From assembly GCA_949130495.1 (NCBI GenBank), contig CASBWL010000053.1:1488001-1552000 (forward strand): a stretch of DNA of 64,000 nt, in the 5' to 3' direction. Below the pieces are notes generated by a model. The model was not told where the DNA came from, did no database searches, and saw only the letters and a program-made list of their open reading frames with translations. A program made the position numbers and the translations under genes. The stretch comes from Sambucus nigra (taxonomy: Eukaryota; Streptophyta; Magnoliopsida; Dipsacales; Adoxaceae). Shown here piece after piece: positions 34,780-45,135 of the stretch. Numbering within the stretch: the first letter of the stretch is position 1; every line of letters begins with the position of its first letter.

Positions 34780-34787
34780 TATAAATA
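34780..34787 (+). promoter_or_regulatory. Candidate TATA box for antisense transcription of TAT-2
   Basis: TATAAATA on the plus strand, inside the internal region just past the putative LTR. It points towards the area where TAT-1 carries its antisense gene. Confidence 0.4.
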
Positions 34788-35838
34788 GGAGTTGTATTTC
34801 AAACCTTTCTTCTTACTAAACTCACCCCTTCATTATGTTTCTTGAACCAGAGCTCTTAACTCTTTTCACCTGCATTCTCGGGCATTGTCTCAAGGCCATT
34901 TCTTCTTCGCCATTATCATTTCTTCACCAGGTAAACTTCTTCCACAATTTTTATTCAATATTTTACAGTTTTTTGACACATTACACTTTCCAGTGAACTC
35001 AAGTCCAACTCCGGCATCTCTCACTGGCGGTTTGGGTTGGGCCTTGTGTGGTGGTTGTAGGAAGGTTTAGCCTCTGTGTAGCATTTTCTTTCCCTTGTTA
35101 TTTGCACCATTTAGGTTTCTATTAGGCTCCTCAAATTCCTCCAATGGTGTTTCGTATACCCCCTGTTGTAAGTTATTCTTGGTAGGAAAAATGATTGAGT
35201 TTCCCCCTATGATCTTTAAGTCAAGCTTTGTCAAGACTAAAACTGTTTATGGCTTCCAGTCTTTAATTCTTGAAGTGTTAGATCATCCTCTGAATGTTAA
35301 GGACCCTATATGAGTTAGATTTTTAATACCCAGCCTTGAGGGAGAGGTACTTCCAAGAGATACACAGACTAGAGGATGAGGCCGAGGCCAAGCATCAAGC
35401 CAACCCTATTTGGAGACGACCTATTTTTCTTATTCCTCTAAAAGTAATTCGTCCTACCCCATAAGAAATATTCGTCTCATCCTCCACCCAAACCGATAAT
35501 AGGGACACCTACGAGAAAGCCATGCATTATTCTCCGACTCATCCTAGGGAGACTAGGGAGGCTGGTAACACGTTTAGGGATACTAGTTCTTGGAGAGTCG
35601 TCTCGTCCAGCACTTTCGTCCCGACTGAGGGAGTTATTCCACCAAATTAATGATGTTTATTAACTTAAGCTTATTTTCACCATGAATAATGTTTTACAGC
35701 TTAAGATGGGCTGACACAAATGAATATTTGAATAAATAGGCAGCATATGAATCAACACTTGGTTTTCATTGAATTTCTTCCATCTGAGTCTCATACATTT
35801 GTTACAATAAAATGCAGAAAAGACAATAGACTATTATC
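34788..35838 (+). other. TAT-2 region downstream of pol, possible antisense ORF remnant
   Basis: By position this corresponds to the antisense-gene region of TAT-1. Only short plus-strand frames remain (34885-35070, 35095-35313, and a last one ending VPTEGVIPPN at 35650), and none is recognisable. AATAAA-like words follow at about 35731 and 35806, suited to a plus-strand 3' end. Either a decayed antisense gene or plain non-coding DNA. Confidence 0.3.
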
Positions 35839-36935
35839 TCATTGGTAATATTTCTTCAGGAGATCGGCATTCCATGGGTTGGAGAATGGCTCCCCCCTCT
35901 AAGTTTTCCAATCTGTACGTCTCCGACACCACCTCTTAAACTACCTTCTATGGGCCATGCCAATTTGGGTGAAGCTTATTGGGTTTTTTCCATGTCTTTT
36001 ACAGTACCAAGTCTCCTACTTTCAGTGAATGCGCCTTCCCACTCTTATTGTAGAATTTTGTTATTCTATGGTGGTAGGCGGCTTGCCTAACTTCAGCGTG
36101 CTCTCTTCTTTTTTATATAAGATCTAAATCAAGGCTTCTCTCATCGCTATTCTTCTCAGGGTCGTAAGTCTGAACCCTATCAGTGGGAAGACCTACTTTC
36201 GTTGGTACACCTGCCTCCGATCTGTTAACAAGCATAAATGGGGTTTCCCCAGTAGAGGTCCTCTCCTTAGTTCTATAGGCCCATAAGACAACATACACTC
36301 CCTCGATCTATATCCCTTTTTCATCTTCTAGCTTTTTCATAATTCTATCAAGGGTCGTTCATTTTGTCATTTCCATCTACCCATTAGCATGGGGTCGACC
36401 GGGAATGGAAAAGAATTATTTGATGCCGACCCTTTCGCAATACTTTTCTAAGGAGATTTTCTTGAATTCTTTTCCATTATCGAAAATCAGGGTGTTGGGT
36501 AGGCCATATCTACATATGATATTTTTCCTGATGAAATGGAAGGTCTTTTGTTCCGTGATTGTAATCATCAGCTCTGCCTCCACCCACTTTAAAAATTAAT
36601 CTATCGCTATGATCAGATAACGATAATTATTCATAGCTCTGGGTAAGGTTCCTACCAGATTAATTCCCCATACTTTAAATGGAAAAGGATATGTGATTGA
36701 TTTCAGAGGTTAATGAGGCTAATGGGGAATGGTAGTGAACCTCTGGCATTTGTCACACTTCTTGACATACGCTGCAACATCTTTGGCCATGGTCGGCCAC
36801 CAATACCCCTGGGTAACAATCCTCTTGGCTAGAGATCTACCCCCGATATGACTAGAGAAACAGCCTTCATGGACGTCCTTAAGGATATATGATACCTCAT
36901 ATGGATGGACACACCTGAGGAGCTGAAGCAAAAAT
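35839..36935 (-). pseudogene. pol: TAT-2 integrase
   Basis: On the minus strand, the zinc finger region is at 36719-36931 (EVSYILKDVHEGCFSSHIGG, YWWPTMAKDVAAYVKKCDKC). The C-terminal half is at 36113-36298 ([20 protein letters not shown]). It ends through KVGDLVL to the stop at 35839-35841, after YYQ. The catalytic core between 36300 and 36700 is broken by stops. Several stops and one frameshift occur near the C-terminus. Confidence 0.83.
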
Positions 36936-36989
36936 CCTTTCTTTTACAAGGTGTCTCCTATGATGGAAAACTTAGCAACTTTATATCTC

Positions 36990-37735
36990 AACTTCTTTCT
37001 TTCTTTATTGGATTTTGGTGACTCCCCATCCTTTATAAATGAGGGGGTCCATCTAGGAATCCCCCATGTTCAAATTCAGACAAGACTCTACAACAATGTC
37101 TTCCTCTTTAATGGTCGACCGATGTAGAATTTTTACGGATATCGTCCTTCTTATTATCTTCGCTCTTGTAACTGAGGCGAGTCTCGTAAGTGCATAAACT
37201 CGGCCATTGTCGAGATGAGGTATCTTCTTCATCTTCACCTCCTCCAATCTCTTCAATAATGATCTTACTCTCTCTCCAAATATTTAGCCATCCTATCGTC
37301 CTTCGCCTCATATGCCCCCAAAATCTGGTTAACCACCAATCTAGAATCGTTGTGGACCAGGAGTTAGCTGACATTCAGAGATCGAGCCAGGGAGAGGACT
37401 ACTATGAGGACTTCATATTCGGAGTCATTATTGGAGGTTTTACAACTAAACCTCAATGCATATTCAATCTTTGTCTCATCTGGTGTCGACACTATTATCC
37501 CTGCACCACTCCCACTCTCACAAGAGGACTCGTCGATGAAGAGGTTCCACACTAATCCATTCTTAGAGAAATTACCTTCTACTAAGGTCTCATTTTTGAA
37601 GAGGTATCGCTCCTCTTCATTCTCAGATACCTTCCGCCTTGCTGAACCTTCCCTGGCCAAATTCGAGGGAGAGAATAAATGTTTCCCTAGCTCACAGCGA
37701 GTCATATCAAACTTTTCACTATCAGCCTCATCCTA
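36990..37735 (-). pseudogene. pol: TAT-2 archaeal-type RNase H and linker
   Basis: The minus-strand frame at 37364-37705 has WNLFIDESSCESGSGAGIIV (catalytic Asp) and KTSNNDSEYEVLIVVLSLAR. The canonical Glu of NNEAEYE is Asp followed by Ser-Glu, a change near the catalytic Glu. The distal half (37053-37374) is frame-shifted but keeps an SRLVVNQI-type word and the EKIIEEI helix. This extra RNase H confirms TAT lineage membership. Confidence 0.83.
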
Positions 37736-38600
37736 AGTAAACTCGGCCACAAAGTCTGTTAGTAATTGCCCTTTGATCATTGCTCTAGTATGATATGTGA
37801 TATCAAACTCTCCAATCTCTATTGACCAAGACATTGACCTCCCTGACTTCTCAAGTTTGTGGATGACCTATCGGAGTGGTGAGTCCATTAGGACGACCAT
37901 TGCGTGCGCCTAAAAGTACGTCTTCATCTTCCTCAAGGCGTGAACGAGATCATATCCCAATTTTTTCAACTATGGTACCTCTGTTCGGCCCCCTGGAGTG
38001 CCTTACTATTGAAGTATACCGACTTCTATACTTCATCCTCGTCTCTTACGATGGCAGTGCTAATAGCCGACTCTAAGACTGCAAAGTATACATAGAGCTT
38101 CTCCCCTTGGACCGTCCATGAGAATAATAAGGGGGGTCCTAGGTAGGACTTAAACTCTTAGAAGCACTTATCACATTCCTCATTCCACTAGTATGACTTT
38201 AAAAGAACTTTAAAACATGGAAGGCCCTTATCGATGGCCCTAGATACAAACCTGTTAAGTGTCGTTACTCTTCCCATCAGACTTTACACATCCTTGATTG
38301 AAATTGGGGTCTTCATCTCAAAAAAGACCTTGATTTTATCATGGTTGGACTATATTCCCCTCTGATTTATGATGAAGCCCAGGAACTAACCAGCCCCTAT
38401 GCTGAATACACACTCTACGGGGTTAAGTTTCATCATGTAATTATCCATCGTATCAAAGGCTTCCTTAAGGTCGGCAACGTGGGAGTCGTCCATGAGACTC
38501 TTAGTCAGCATGTTGTCAATGTAGACTTTCATTGTTCGTCCAATCTGATCCTCAAACATCTTGTTAATGATTCCCTGATAGATAGCTCCGGCATTCTTCA
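37736..38600 (-). pseudogene. pol: TAT-2 RT C-terminal half and native RNase H (piece 1)
   Basis: The minus-strand frame at 38386-38619 reads AGAIYQGIINKMFEDQIGRT and then the RT active site as VYIDNMLTKS. The second catalytic Asp is Asn, a G-to-A type change that should abolish polymerase activity. RNase H remnants run down to about 37740 with many stops. The open frame is cut at 38600 by Tekay-2 and resumes at 47916. Confidence 0.85.
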
Positions 38601-39019
38601 TATCACACCCCAAACCCAATATCCGTACAAATAATTTCTTATTAGAATAATTAGATCATAATCTTTAGCCCATTGGAAATATAATTCATTTATCAATATT
38701 TTCCTACATAATGTGCACAATTAACACAATATTATTCTTATTCCATACCGAAATCAATATCAGAGTCGTAATTAAGCAGGCATATAATATTGTGATTAAC
38801 TATGATCAACTCAACCCATGATAACTCAATATATAAAATATATGAGTATATTAAAACCTCATTGTGGCAATGACAAACCCCCAAGTCTAATCCCCAGCTC
38901 TTTCTAATGGTGCAACTCTCAAATCACTGATCATATGACATCCTAGCTAGCAGCTTACAACCCTGAAAATATCAAAATATAAAACATAAGCGTTAAGCTT
39001 AGTGAGGTACTCCTTCCCT

Positions 39020-39390
39020 GAAATGAAATAACATTTCTATATCAAATCTGTGGATATTAATCCAACCAATCGTTCCATAAAATGAATTAACAGTCATGTA
39101 TATCAAATATATGGATATTAAATCCGAACAATCCTAGATATTTGAATTAACAGTTATATATCAAATCTGTGGATATTAATCCAACCAATCCTGCCATATA
39201 ATGAATTAACAGTTATATATCAAATCCCTGGATATTAAATCAAACTAATCATTCCATACAATGAATTAACAATTAGATATCAAATACATGGATATTAATC
39301 CAACCAATCCTACCATATAATGAATTAACAATTATATATCAAATCCGTGGATATTACATCCAATCAATCCTTCCCGTTGGCAATAACAAA
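39020..39390. repeat. About 50-bp tandem repeats in the Tekay-2 3' LTR
   Basis: At least five imperfect copies of a unit with GTGGATATTAATCCAACCAA, then ATAATGAATTAACAGTTATA. A matching block is at 45570-45900 in the other LTR. Confidence 0.85.
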
Positions 39391-39416
39391 TCCTAGACCA
39401 TAAGGCCCAAATAATT

Positions 39417-39560
39417 CTACCCATTGATAATGATAATTCTGCCCATTAGTAATAGTATGTTTGCCCATTGGCAATAGTAATTCTGCCCATTGGTAATAAT
39501 AAGTCTGCCTATTGGCAATAGTAATTCTTCCCATTGGCAATAATAAGTCTGCCCATGGTC
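39417..39560. repeat. About 24-bp tandem repeats in the Tekay-2 3' LTR
   Basis: Six or so copies of a unit like CTGCCCATTGGCAATAATAA. The inverted halves TTGCC and GGCAA around each unit can pair. The partner block is at about 45950-46105. Confidence 0.85.
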
Positions 39561-39647
39561 AATAACAAATCCTCGAACATAAGTTGCAACAAATCATTGG
39601 ATCTTTGTCCAATTCTAATCCTAGATCATAAGACCCAACTAAATCCT

Positions 39648-39936
39648 GGATATTTTAATATCCAAACAAATCCTGAATACCTAAGTATTCAAACCAATCC
39701 TGGATCATGAGACCCAAACAAACCCTGGATATTTTAATATCCAAACAAATCTTGAATACCGAAGTATTCAAACAAATCCTCGATCATGAGACCCAAATAA
39801 ATCCTGGATATTTTAATATCCAAACAAATCCTGAAGACCGAAGTATTCAAACAAATCCTGAATCATGACACCAAAACAAATCCTGGATATTTTAATATCC
39901 AAACAAATCCTTCATACCGAAGTATTCAAACGAATT
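39648..39936. repeat. 79-bp hairpin-bearing tandem repeat, four copies
   Basis: Units start at 39648, 39727, 39806 and 39885, exactly 79 bp apart. Each is made of three sub-blocks joined by AAACAAATCCT-type linkers: GGATATTTTAATATCC (hairpin), GAATACCGAAGTATTC (hairpin) and GGATCATGAGACCC. The 5' LTR has three units (46182, 46261, 46340). Confidence 0.95.
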
Positions 39937-41459
39937 CTCTCTTAGAGCTATATTCATATTTATATATGAAACAAATCATAAGTACACTCACTTGGAAATT
40001 TAACAAGCTTTACCCTTTACTTTATATGGATCTTGTTCAGTCGATTCTTCTTCTCTTCCTATCATTTTTACAATACTATTATCATCATAAGAATACTAAA
40101 AATTCAAAGAACAACTTCAACATAACTCAATTCATAAGTATCATATGATTCAATTCAAATCACTCGTCATAAATGAAGTCCCATCTAGACTCGGTAATGA
40201 TATCTGACATATTCAAATTACAGCCCATACCAACTGTAATTCTTCTTGGTAATACAATACTTATCATATTAGTTTTCCAACACAAAAGACGATACATCAT
40301 TCTAAGTTTCCTAGAGCAAGATATGCCCATTTCATTACTACACAGCAATTCCCCCCTATAGGCTCCTCTATCATTCAGTCATTTTCCAAGAATTTTCATA
40401 ATTTTTAAACATAATAAATTTCGATGATATTTCACCCAATTTCAGAAAACATATTGAATAACACAATATTAAAATTTCATAATTTTCAGGTTTCATTTCC
40501 TATGTCAAGCAAAACATCAAACATATGGTATGCATATTTACCCTTTTGGGGCAGATTTCATATCCGAACTTCAAACCATTACCCAAGATTCATTTCTTGG
40601 TATTTTTACTTTATTTTAGGATAAGATATGAATATATGAGTATATTTTACTCTCCGATTGGAATCAAGAAATTTCATTAAGTGTACAAAAAGATATGATG
40701 GGTTGAATACACAAGGTTTCTAAACAAGGCAACTTTAAGGGTTTACACATTCAAGTTTGCTTAAACATGCATCTATCCATGAGTACACATCAAGACATGG
40801 AATTTCAGTAAACAAATGATTATTTATATCATTTAAATAAGCAATAAAAAAATCAAACTAGATTTATGGATGGAATTACCTTAGGGGCTTTTATGTAATT
40901 TTCTATGAATTTTTCTTTAGTTTCTCCTCACACTTTCTTCCTAAACTTTATAACTCTCTTTCCTTAGGTTAAAACTCTTCCATGGATGAAATATGCTGAA
41001 GGAAGAGCTTAATTCAAGGGTTATAAGTTGGCATAAGGTCACCCCCCTTGGTCCAATCAAAATATAACATGTGGCATCATATAAAACAAAATATCATTTA
41101 AGGCTAAATGACTACTTTACCCGATGTTTGTAAAACGACAATATCTTCCCACTCGGATGTCCATTTGATGAACCGTTTGTTGTGTTACAAACCTAACTCA
41201 TATATATACATATATCTAGTTTATACCTCAAGTCAATTACTATATTGTAATAGTCAAAACTTACCTCCAACATGAACATTCTTACCGAAAACATCAAAAT
41301 TTCACTTTCGTAACTATTTCATTTTTCATGCTTTATGAAGCAAGGAGTAGACTAAATATAATGAATTAACATTATATATACTAATAATATATTATCCATA
41401 TCACATAATCTAATCTTGATTTAAACATAATTTATCATAAATTTATTCGGGTTTTCACA

Positions 41460-41475
41460 ATTCTCCCCCTGTTAG
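41460..41475 (-). other. Polypurine tract of Tekay-2
   Basis: The minus strand reads AACAGGGGGAGAAT directly before TGTGAAAACC. It is preceded by the GTACGAAATTTCC chromovirus end motif. Confidence 0.85.
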
Positions 41476-42052
41476 GAAATTTCGTACCCGAAATTGACAT
41501 ACCTTGGTTGTCTGAATCAAACAAATACGGATAACTCATCTTCATGCTATCCTCACTCTCCCATGTATATTCTTCCATGGAATGACTTCTCCACACAACT
41601 TTCATAGGTGGGATCACTTTTGATCTCAATATTTATTCTTTCCTATCGACGATTGCAAGTGGTTCTTCTACATAGCTCAAATATTCCTGTAATGCAATAG
41701 GTTGTTCCACCAATACATGTGAAGGATCCACTACATACTTTCTCAACATAGAAACATGGAAAACATCATGTAATCGAGCTAACTCATGTGGTAACACTAA
41801 CTTGTAGTCAACCATCCTGACTTTCTCAAGAATTTCATAAGGTCCAATGTAGTGTGGACTTATTTTACCTTTCTTTCCAAACCTCATAACTCCTTTCCAA
41901 GGTGATATCCGAAGAAACACGTAATCCCCCTTCTGAAATTCTTAACCTTTCCGTCTCTTATCCGTATAACTTTTTGATCTTCTTTGAGCCATTCTTATTA
42001 TATCTTGAATAATCTTCACTTTTTCAGTGGTGACTTCAATCAACTCTGGACC
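41476..42052 (-). pseudogene. pol: Tekay-2 integrase C-terminus with chromodomain
   Basis: The minus strand has FLRISPWKGVMRFGKKGKIS, HYIGPYEILEKV and HDVFHVSMLRKYVVDPSHV. The chromodomain follows (LSYVEEPLAIVDRKE, stop, ILRSKVIPPMKVVWRS, YTWESEDSM). The TAA between the two halves replaces the Gln seen in Tekay-1 (CAA to TAA). Codons upstream of 41920 are broken by a further stop near 41943. Confidence 0.88.
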
Positions 42053-42875
42053 CTATATCTTCCTTTCACCAACTTCACCCCAACATATAGGTGTACGACA
42101 CCGTCTACCATACAAAGCTTCATATGGTTCCATACCAATAGTATATTGAAAACTATTGTTATATGCAAATTCTATCAAAGGCAAATATTCCTCCCAATTT
42201 CCTTTAAAATCAAGCACACAAGGTCTAAGCATATCTTCCAAAATCTGTATTGTCCTTTCAGACTGCCCATCTGTCTGAGGATAAAAAGCCGTACTAAACT
42301 TCAAGGTAGTACCCATAGCATACGGCAAGGTATCCCAAAATCTAGATTTAAAAGTAGGGTCCCTATTTGAAACATTAGATACCGGTGATTCATGCAATCG
42401 AATAATTTCATTAACATACAATTTAGCATACCTATCAACTGTATACGTAGTCTTGACTACTCGAAAATGATGAGACTTGGTCAACCTGTCTACCACTACC
42501 CAAATCGAATCTGACCCCTTCTGAGATCGAGGAAGCCCAACTACGAAATCCATCGTTACATGATCCCATTTTCATTTCGGTATTAGCAATGGCTGAAGCA
42601 AATCTGCAGGTTTCTGATGATCCACTTTCACTTGATGACATATAAAGCATCTAGCAACGAAATCAACTATTTCCTTCTTCATATTATTCCACCAATAATG
42701 CTCCTTCAAATCCGTGTATATTTTAGTACTACATAGTATAAATACAATTATGAGCCTCTTCTAAAATTTTCTCTTTCAATCCACTCACATTAGTCACAGA
42801 TAACCGTTGTTTATATAATAGAGTGCCATCATTTGCAATACAAAAATCTTCAGACTTACCATCTCGAACATCTTG
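42053..42875 (-). pseudogene. pol: Tekay-2 integrase core, catalytic Asp lost
   Basis: The minus-strand frame at 42053-42553 has MDFVVGLPRS (first Asp present), PQTDGQSERTIQ (Glu present) and SNRDPTF. Tekay-1 has SDRDPKF at the last motif, so the second catalytic Asp is Asn here, a G-to-A type change that should inactivate integration. The zinc finger part (42554-42875) is decayed, with a frame change near 42560. Confidence 0.87.
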
Positions 42876-43378
42876 TTATTTCTTCTCAAGAAAAGGATCT
42901 TGACTTTGTAAATCACGAATACGGGTACCTAATAAAGGCCTCATGCTTACATGAGCAAGGAACCTGTCCCCATCTGCTAGATTCAATTCTACTCCCATCA
43001 ATCTCAACTCCATGATGTGGTAAACTCTATCACATCTAATACAAGATAACCTCCACGAAGCCTTTCTACTCAAAGCATCTGCAACTACATTTTCCTTCCC
43101 TGGGTGGTAGTGAATTGTACATTCATAATCTTTAATTAACTCCATCCATCACCTCTGCCTCAAATTCAACTCTTTCTGAGTAAATAAATACTTAATGCTT
43201 TGATGGTTAGTAAAAATTTCACATACCTCACCATATAGATAATGACGCCATAATATCAAAGCAAACACAATAGCAGCAAGTTCCAAATCATATGTAGGAT
43301 AATTATGTCATGTGTACGCAACTGCCCAGAAGGATAAGAAATAAATTTACCTTGTTGCATAAAAACACAACTTAACCC
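42876..43378 (-). pseudogene. pol: Tekay-2 RNase H
   Basis: The minus strand reads [19 protein letters not shown] at the C-terminal end (42876-43145). Before it is a TNHQS motif, where the catalytic Asp of TDHQS is Asn, followed by [14 protein letters not shown] and a TGA stop. Separated from RT by a TAG right after YTDASH, where Tekay-1 has Gln. Confidence 0.85.
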
Positions 43379-44405
43379 CTAGTGTGAAGCATCGGTATAA
43401 ATAACGAAACCATATCCACCATGTGGAATAGTAAGAAGAGGTGCAGTTATCAACCTCTTACTAAATTCTTCAAAAGTATTTTCACAATCATAATTCCATT
43501 CAAACTTAATATCTTTTCTCATCAATTTAGTCATTGGCAAGGCAATTGAAGAAAATACCTTAATAAACCTTCTATAATACCCAGCTAAAACCAAAAAACT
43601 CCTCACCTTGGTCACATTATTGGGCCTCTCCCATTTTACAATAGCCTCTACCTTTTTAGGATCAACACATATACCATCTCTACAGATAACATGGCCTAAA
43701 AATAAAACTTGTGATAGCCAAAATTCACACTTGATAAACTTAGCATATAACTTCTTATCTTTCAACAAATTTAAAATAATTATGAGATGCTTTTCATGTT
43801 CAACCATATCACGTAAATAAATCAGAATATCATCAATAAAAACTATCACAAATGAATCAACAAAAGGATGCAGTACCCGGTTCATAAGATCCATAAATAC
43901 ATCTGGAGCATTAGTCACCCCAATAGGCATTACCAGAAATTCGAAATGATCATACCGAGTACGAAAAGCAGTTTTAGAAATATCACTTTCCTTCACCCTC
44001 AACTGATGATAACCTGATCGTAAGCCTATCTTTGAAAACACTTTAGCACCTTGCAACTGATCAAATAAATCATCTATACGAGGTAAAGGATACGTGTTCT
44101 TAATTATATCTTTATGCAGTTGCCTATAATCAATACACAAACGCAGAGTAGCATTTTTTCTTTTTCACAAATAAAACTCTTGCACCCCATGGAGATGCAC
44201 TAGGTTGTATAAACCCCCTATCAAGTAAATCGTGCAGCTGAATTTTAAGTTCTTTTAGTTCAACCGGTGCCATTCTATACGGTTCCATAGAAATAGTGTA
44301 TGTCCTTGGTGCTAATTGAATACTAAATCCAACTTCTCTTTCTAGAGGTAACCCAGGCAACTCACGAGGAAACACTTCTGGAAAATCTCGTACAACAGGA
44401 ACATC
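43379..44405 (-). pseudogene. pol: Tekay-2 reverse transcriptase
   Basis: Two overlapping minus-strand frames (44130-44375 and 43379-44140) cover RT from [20 protein letters not shown] to YTDASH. A one-base change near 44140, in a run of A residues, joins them. The catalytic FIDDILIY is intact. Other words are [20 protein letters not shown] and [15 protein letters not shown]. Confidence 0.92.
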
Positions 44406-44930
44406 GACTGATTATAAAGCCCCCTTCCTAGTGTCAAGAACATATGCAATAAAACCCTCACAAAGCTTACTCAATAATTTCTTCGTCTAAATAGCAGAAA
44501 TGATGCAACTGGGAACAATTTTCCTTTCCCCCAGAAATTTAAATTCAGGCTCACTAGGCATATTAAAAATAACTACCTTATAGAAACAATCCATAGATGC
44601 ATGTTATTTAGATAACCAATCCATTCCCAGAATTATATCAAAATTAGAAATATCTGATGGAAGTATATCTATAACTGCATCTTCAACCACCACAGTCAAA
44701 ACGCAATCACGAAATATTTAACTACAGCCATATCCCCCATATGCGTATAAATACCCAACCCAGCATCTAAACGAGTACACGGTCTATTCAGGTATATAGC
44801 AAATGCATAAGACAAAAAAGAATGTGTGGAACCAGGATCAATCAAAACATAAACACTTCTATCAGTAACAAACAGTGTACCTGTCACCACATTAGGGATA
44901 ATATGAGCCTCTTTCATTGTAAAAAGTCGC
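44406..44930 (-). pseudogene. pol: Tekay-2 protease
   Basis: The minus-strand frame at 44696-44917 has [20 protein letters not shown], then the active site [12 protein letters not shown]. Its C-terminal half is broken. The frame opens only 12 codons before the protease homology, at the point where the gag deletion begins. Confidence 0.88.
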
Positions 44931-45118
44931 CCGCCTAGCCTGGAACACCTGGCTTATCCCATGCCCCAAGTTCCATCTAAATAACCGAGTTATAACAACC
45001 ATCACAAATGATTTATAATACAACACTATTGGTTAGTACATAAACAATTCATAATTATCATATTAAACCAACAACTTCCATCTAATCGCCACACACGTCC
45101 AGAATTAATAACCTAGAT
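44931..45118 (-). other. Remnant between primer site and protease; gag deleted
   Basis: Only about 190 bp separates the protease from the primer site, where a gag of over 1 kb is expected. No capsid or zinc-knuckle sequence remains. This is either an internal deletion of this copy or a gag-less subfamily. Confidence 0.75.
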
Positions 45119-45130
45119 GCTCTGATACCA
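45119..45130 (-). other. Primer binding site of Tekay-2 (initiator tRNA-Met)
   Basis: The minus strand reads TGGTATCAGAGC, 5 nt inside the 5' LTR. Confidence 0.93.
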
Positions 45131-45135
45131 CTAAT

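Larger units (their letters stand above)
38601..41459 (-). repeat. 3' LTR of Tekay-2
   Basis: On the minus strand it begins TGTGAAAACCCG. It is 79 bp longer than its partner, which equals one unit of an internal tandem repeat. Short frames within (39966-40624) are not genes. Confidence 0.95.

Noticed and set aside
35842..36090. 82-codon plus-strand ORF over the TAT-2 integrase C-terminus
   Set aside because: The minus strand carries the recognisable integrase C-terminal sequence, so the plus-strand frame is a shadow.
39648..39936. Possible CRISPR-like array (regular 79-bp spacing with hairpins)
   Set aside because: The units are nearly identical throughout, with no variable spacers, and they lie in a plant LTR. 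This is a tandem repeat.
41984..42370. 128-codon plus-strand ORF
   Set aside because: It is the complement of the Tekay-2 integrase and has no motif of its own.
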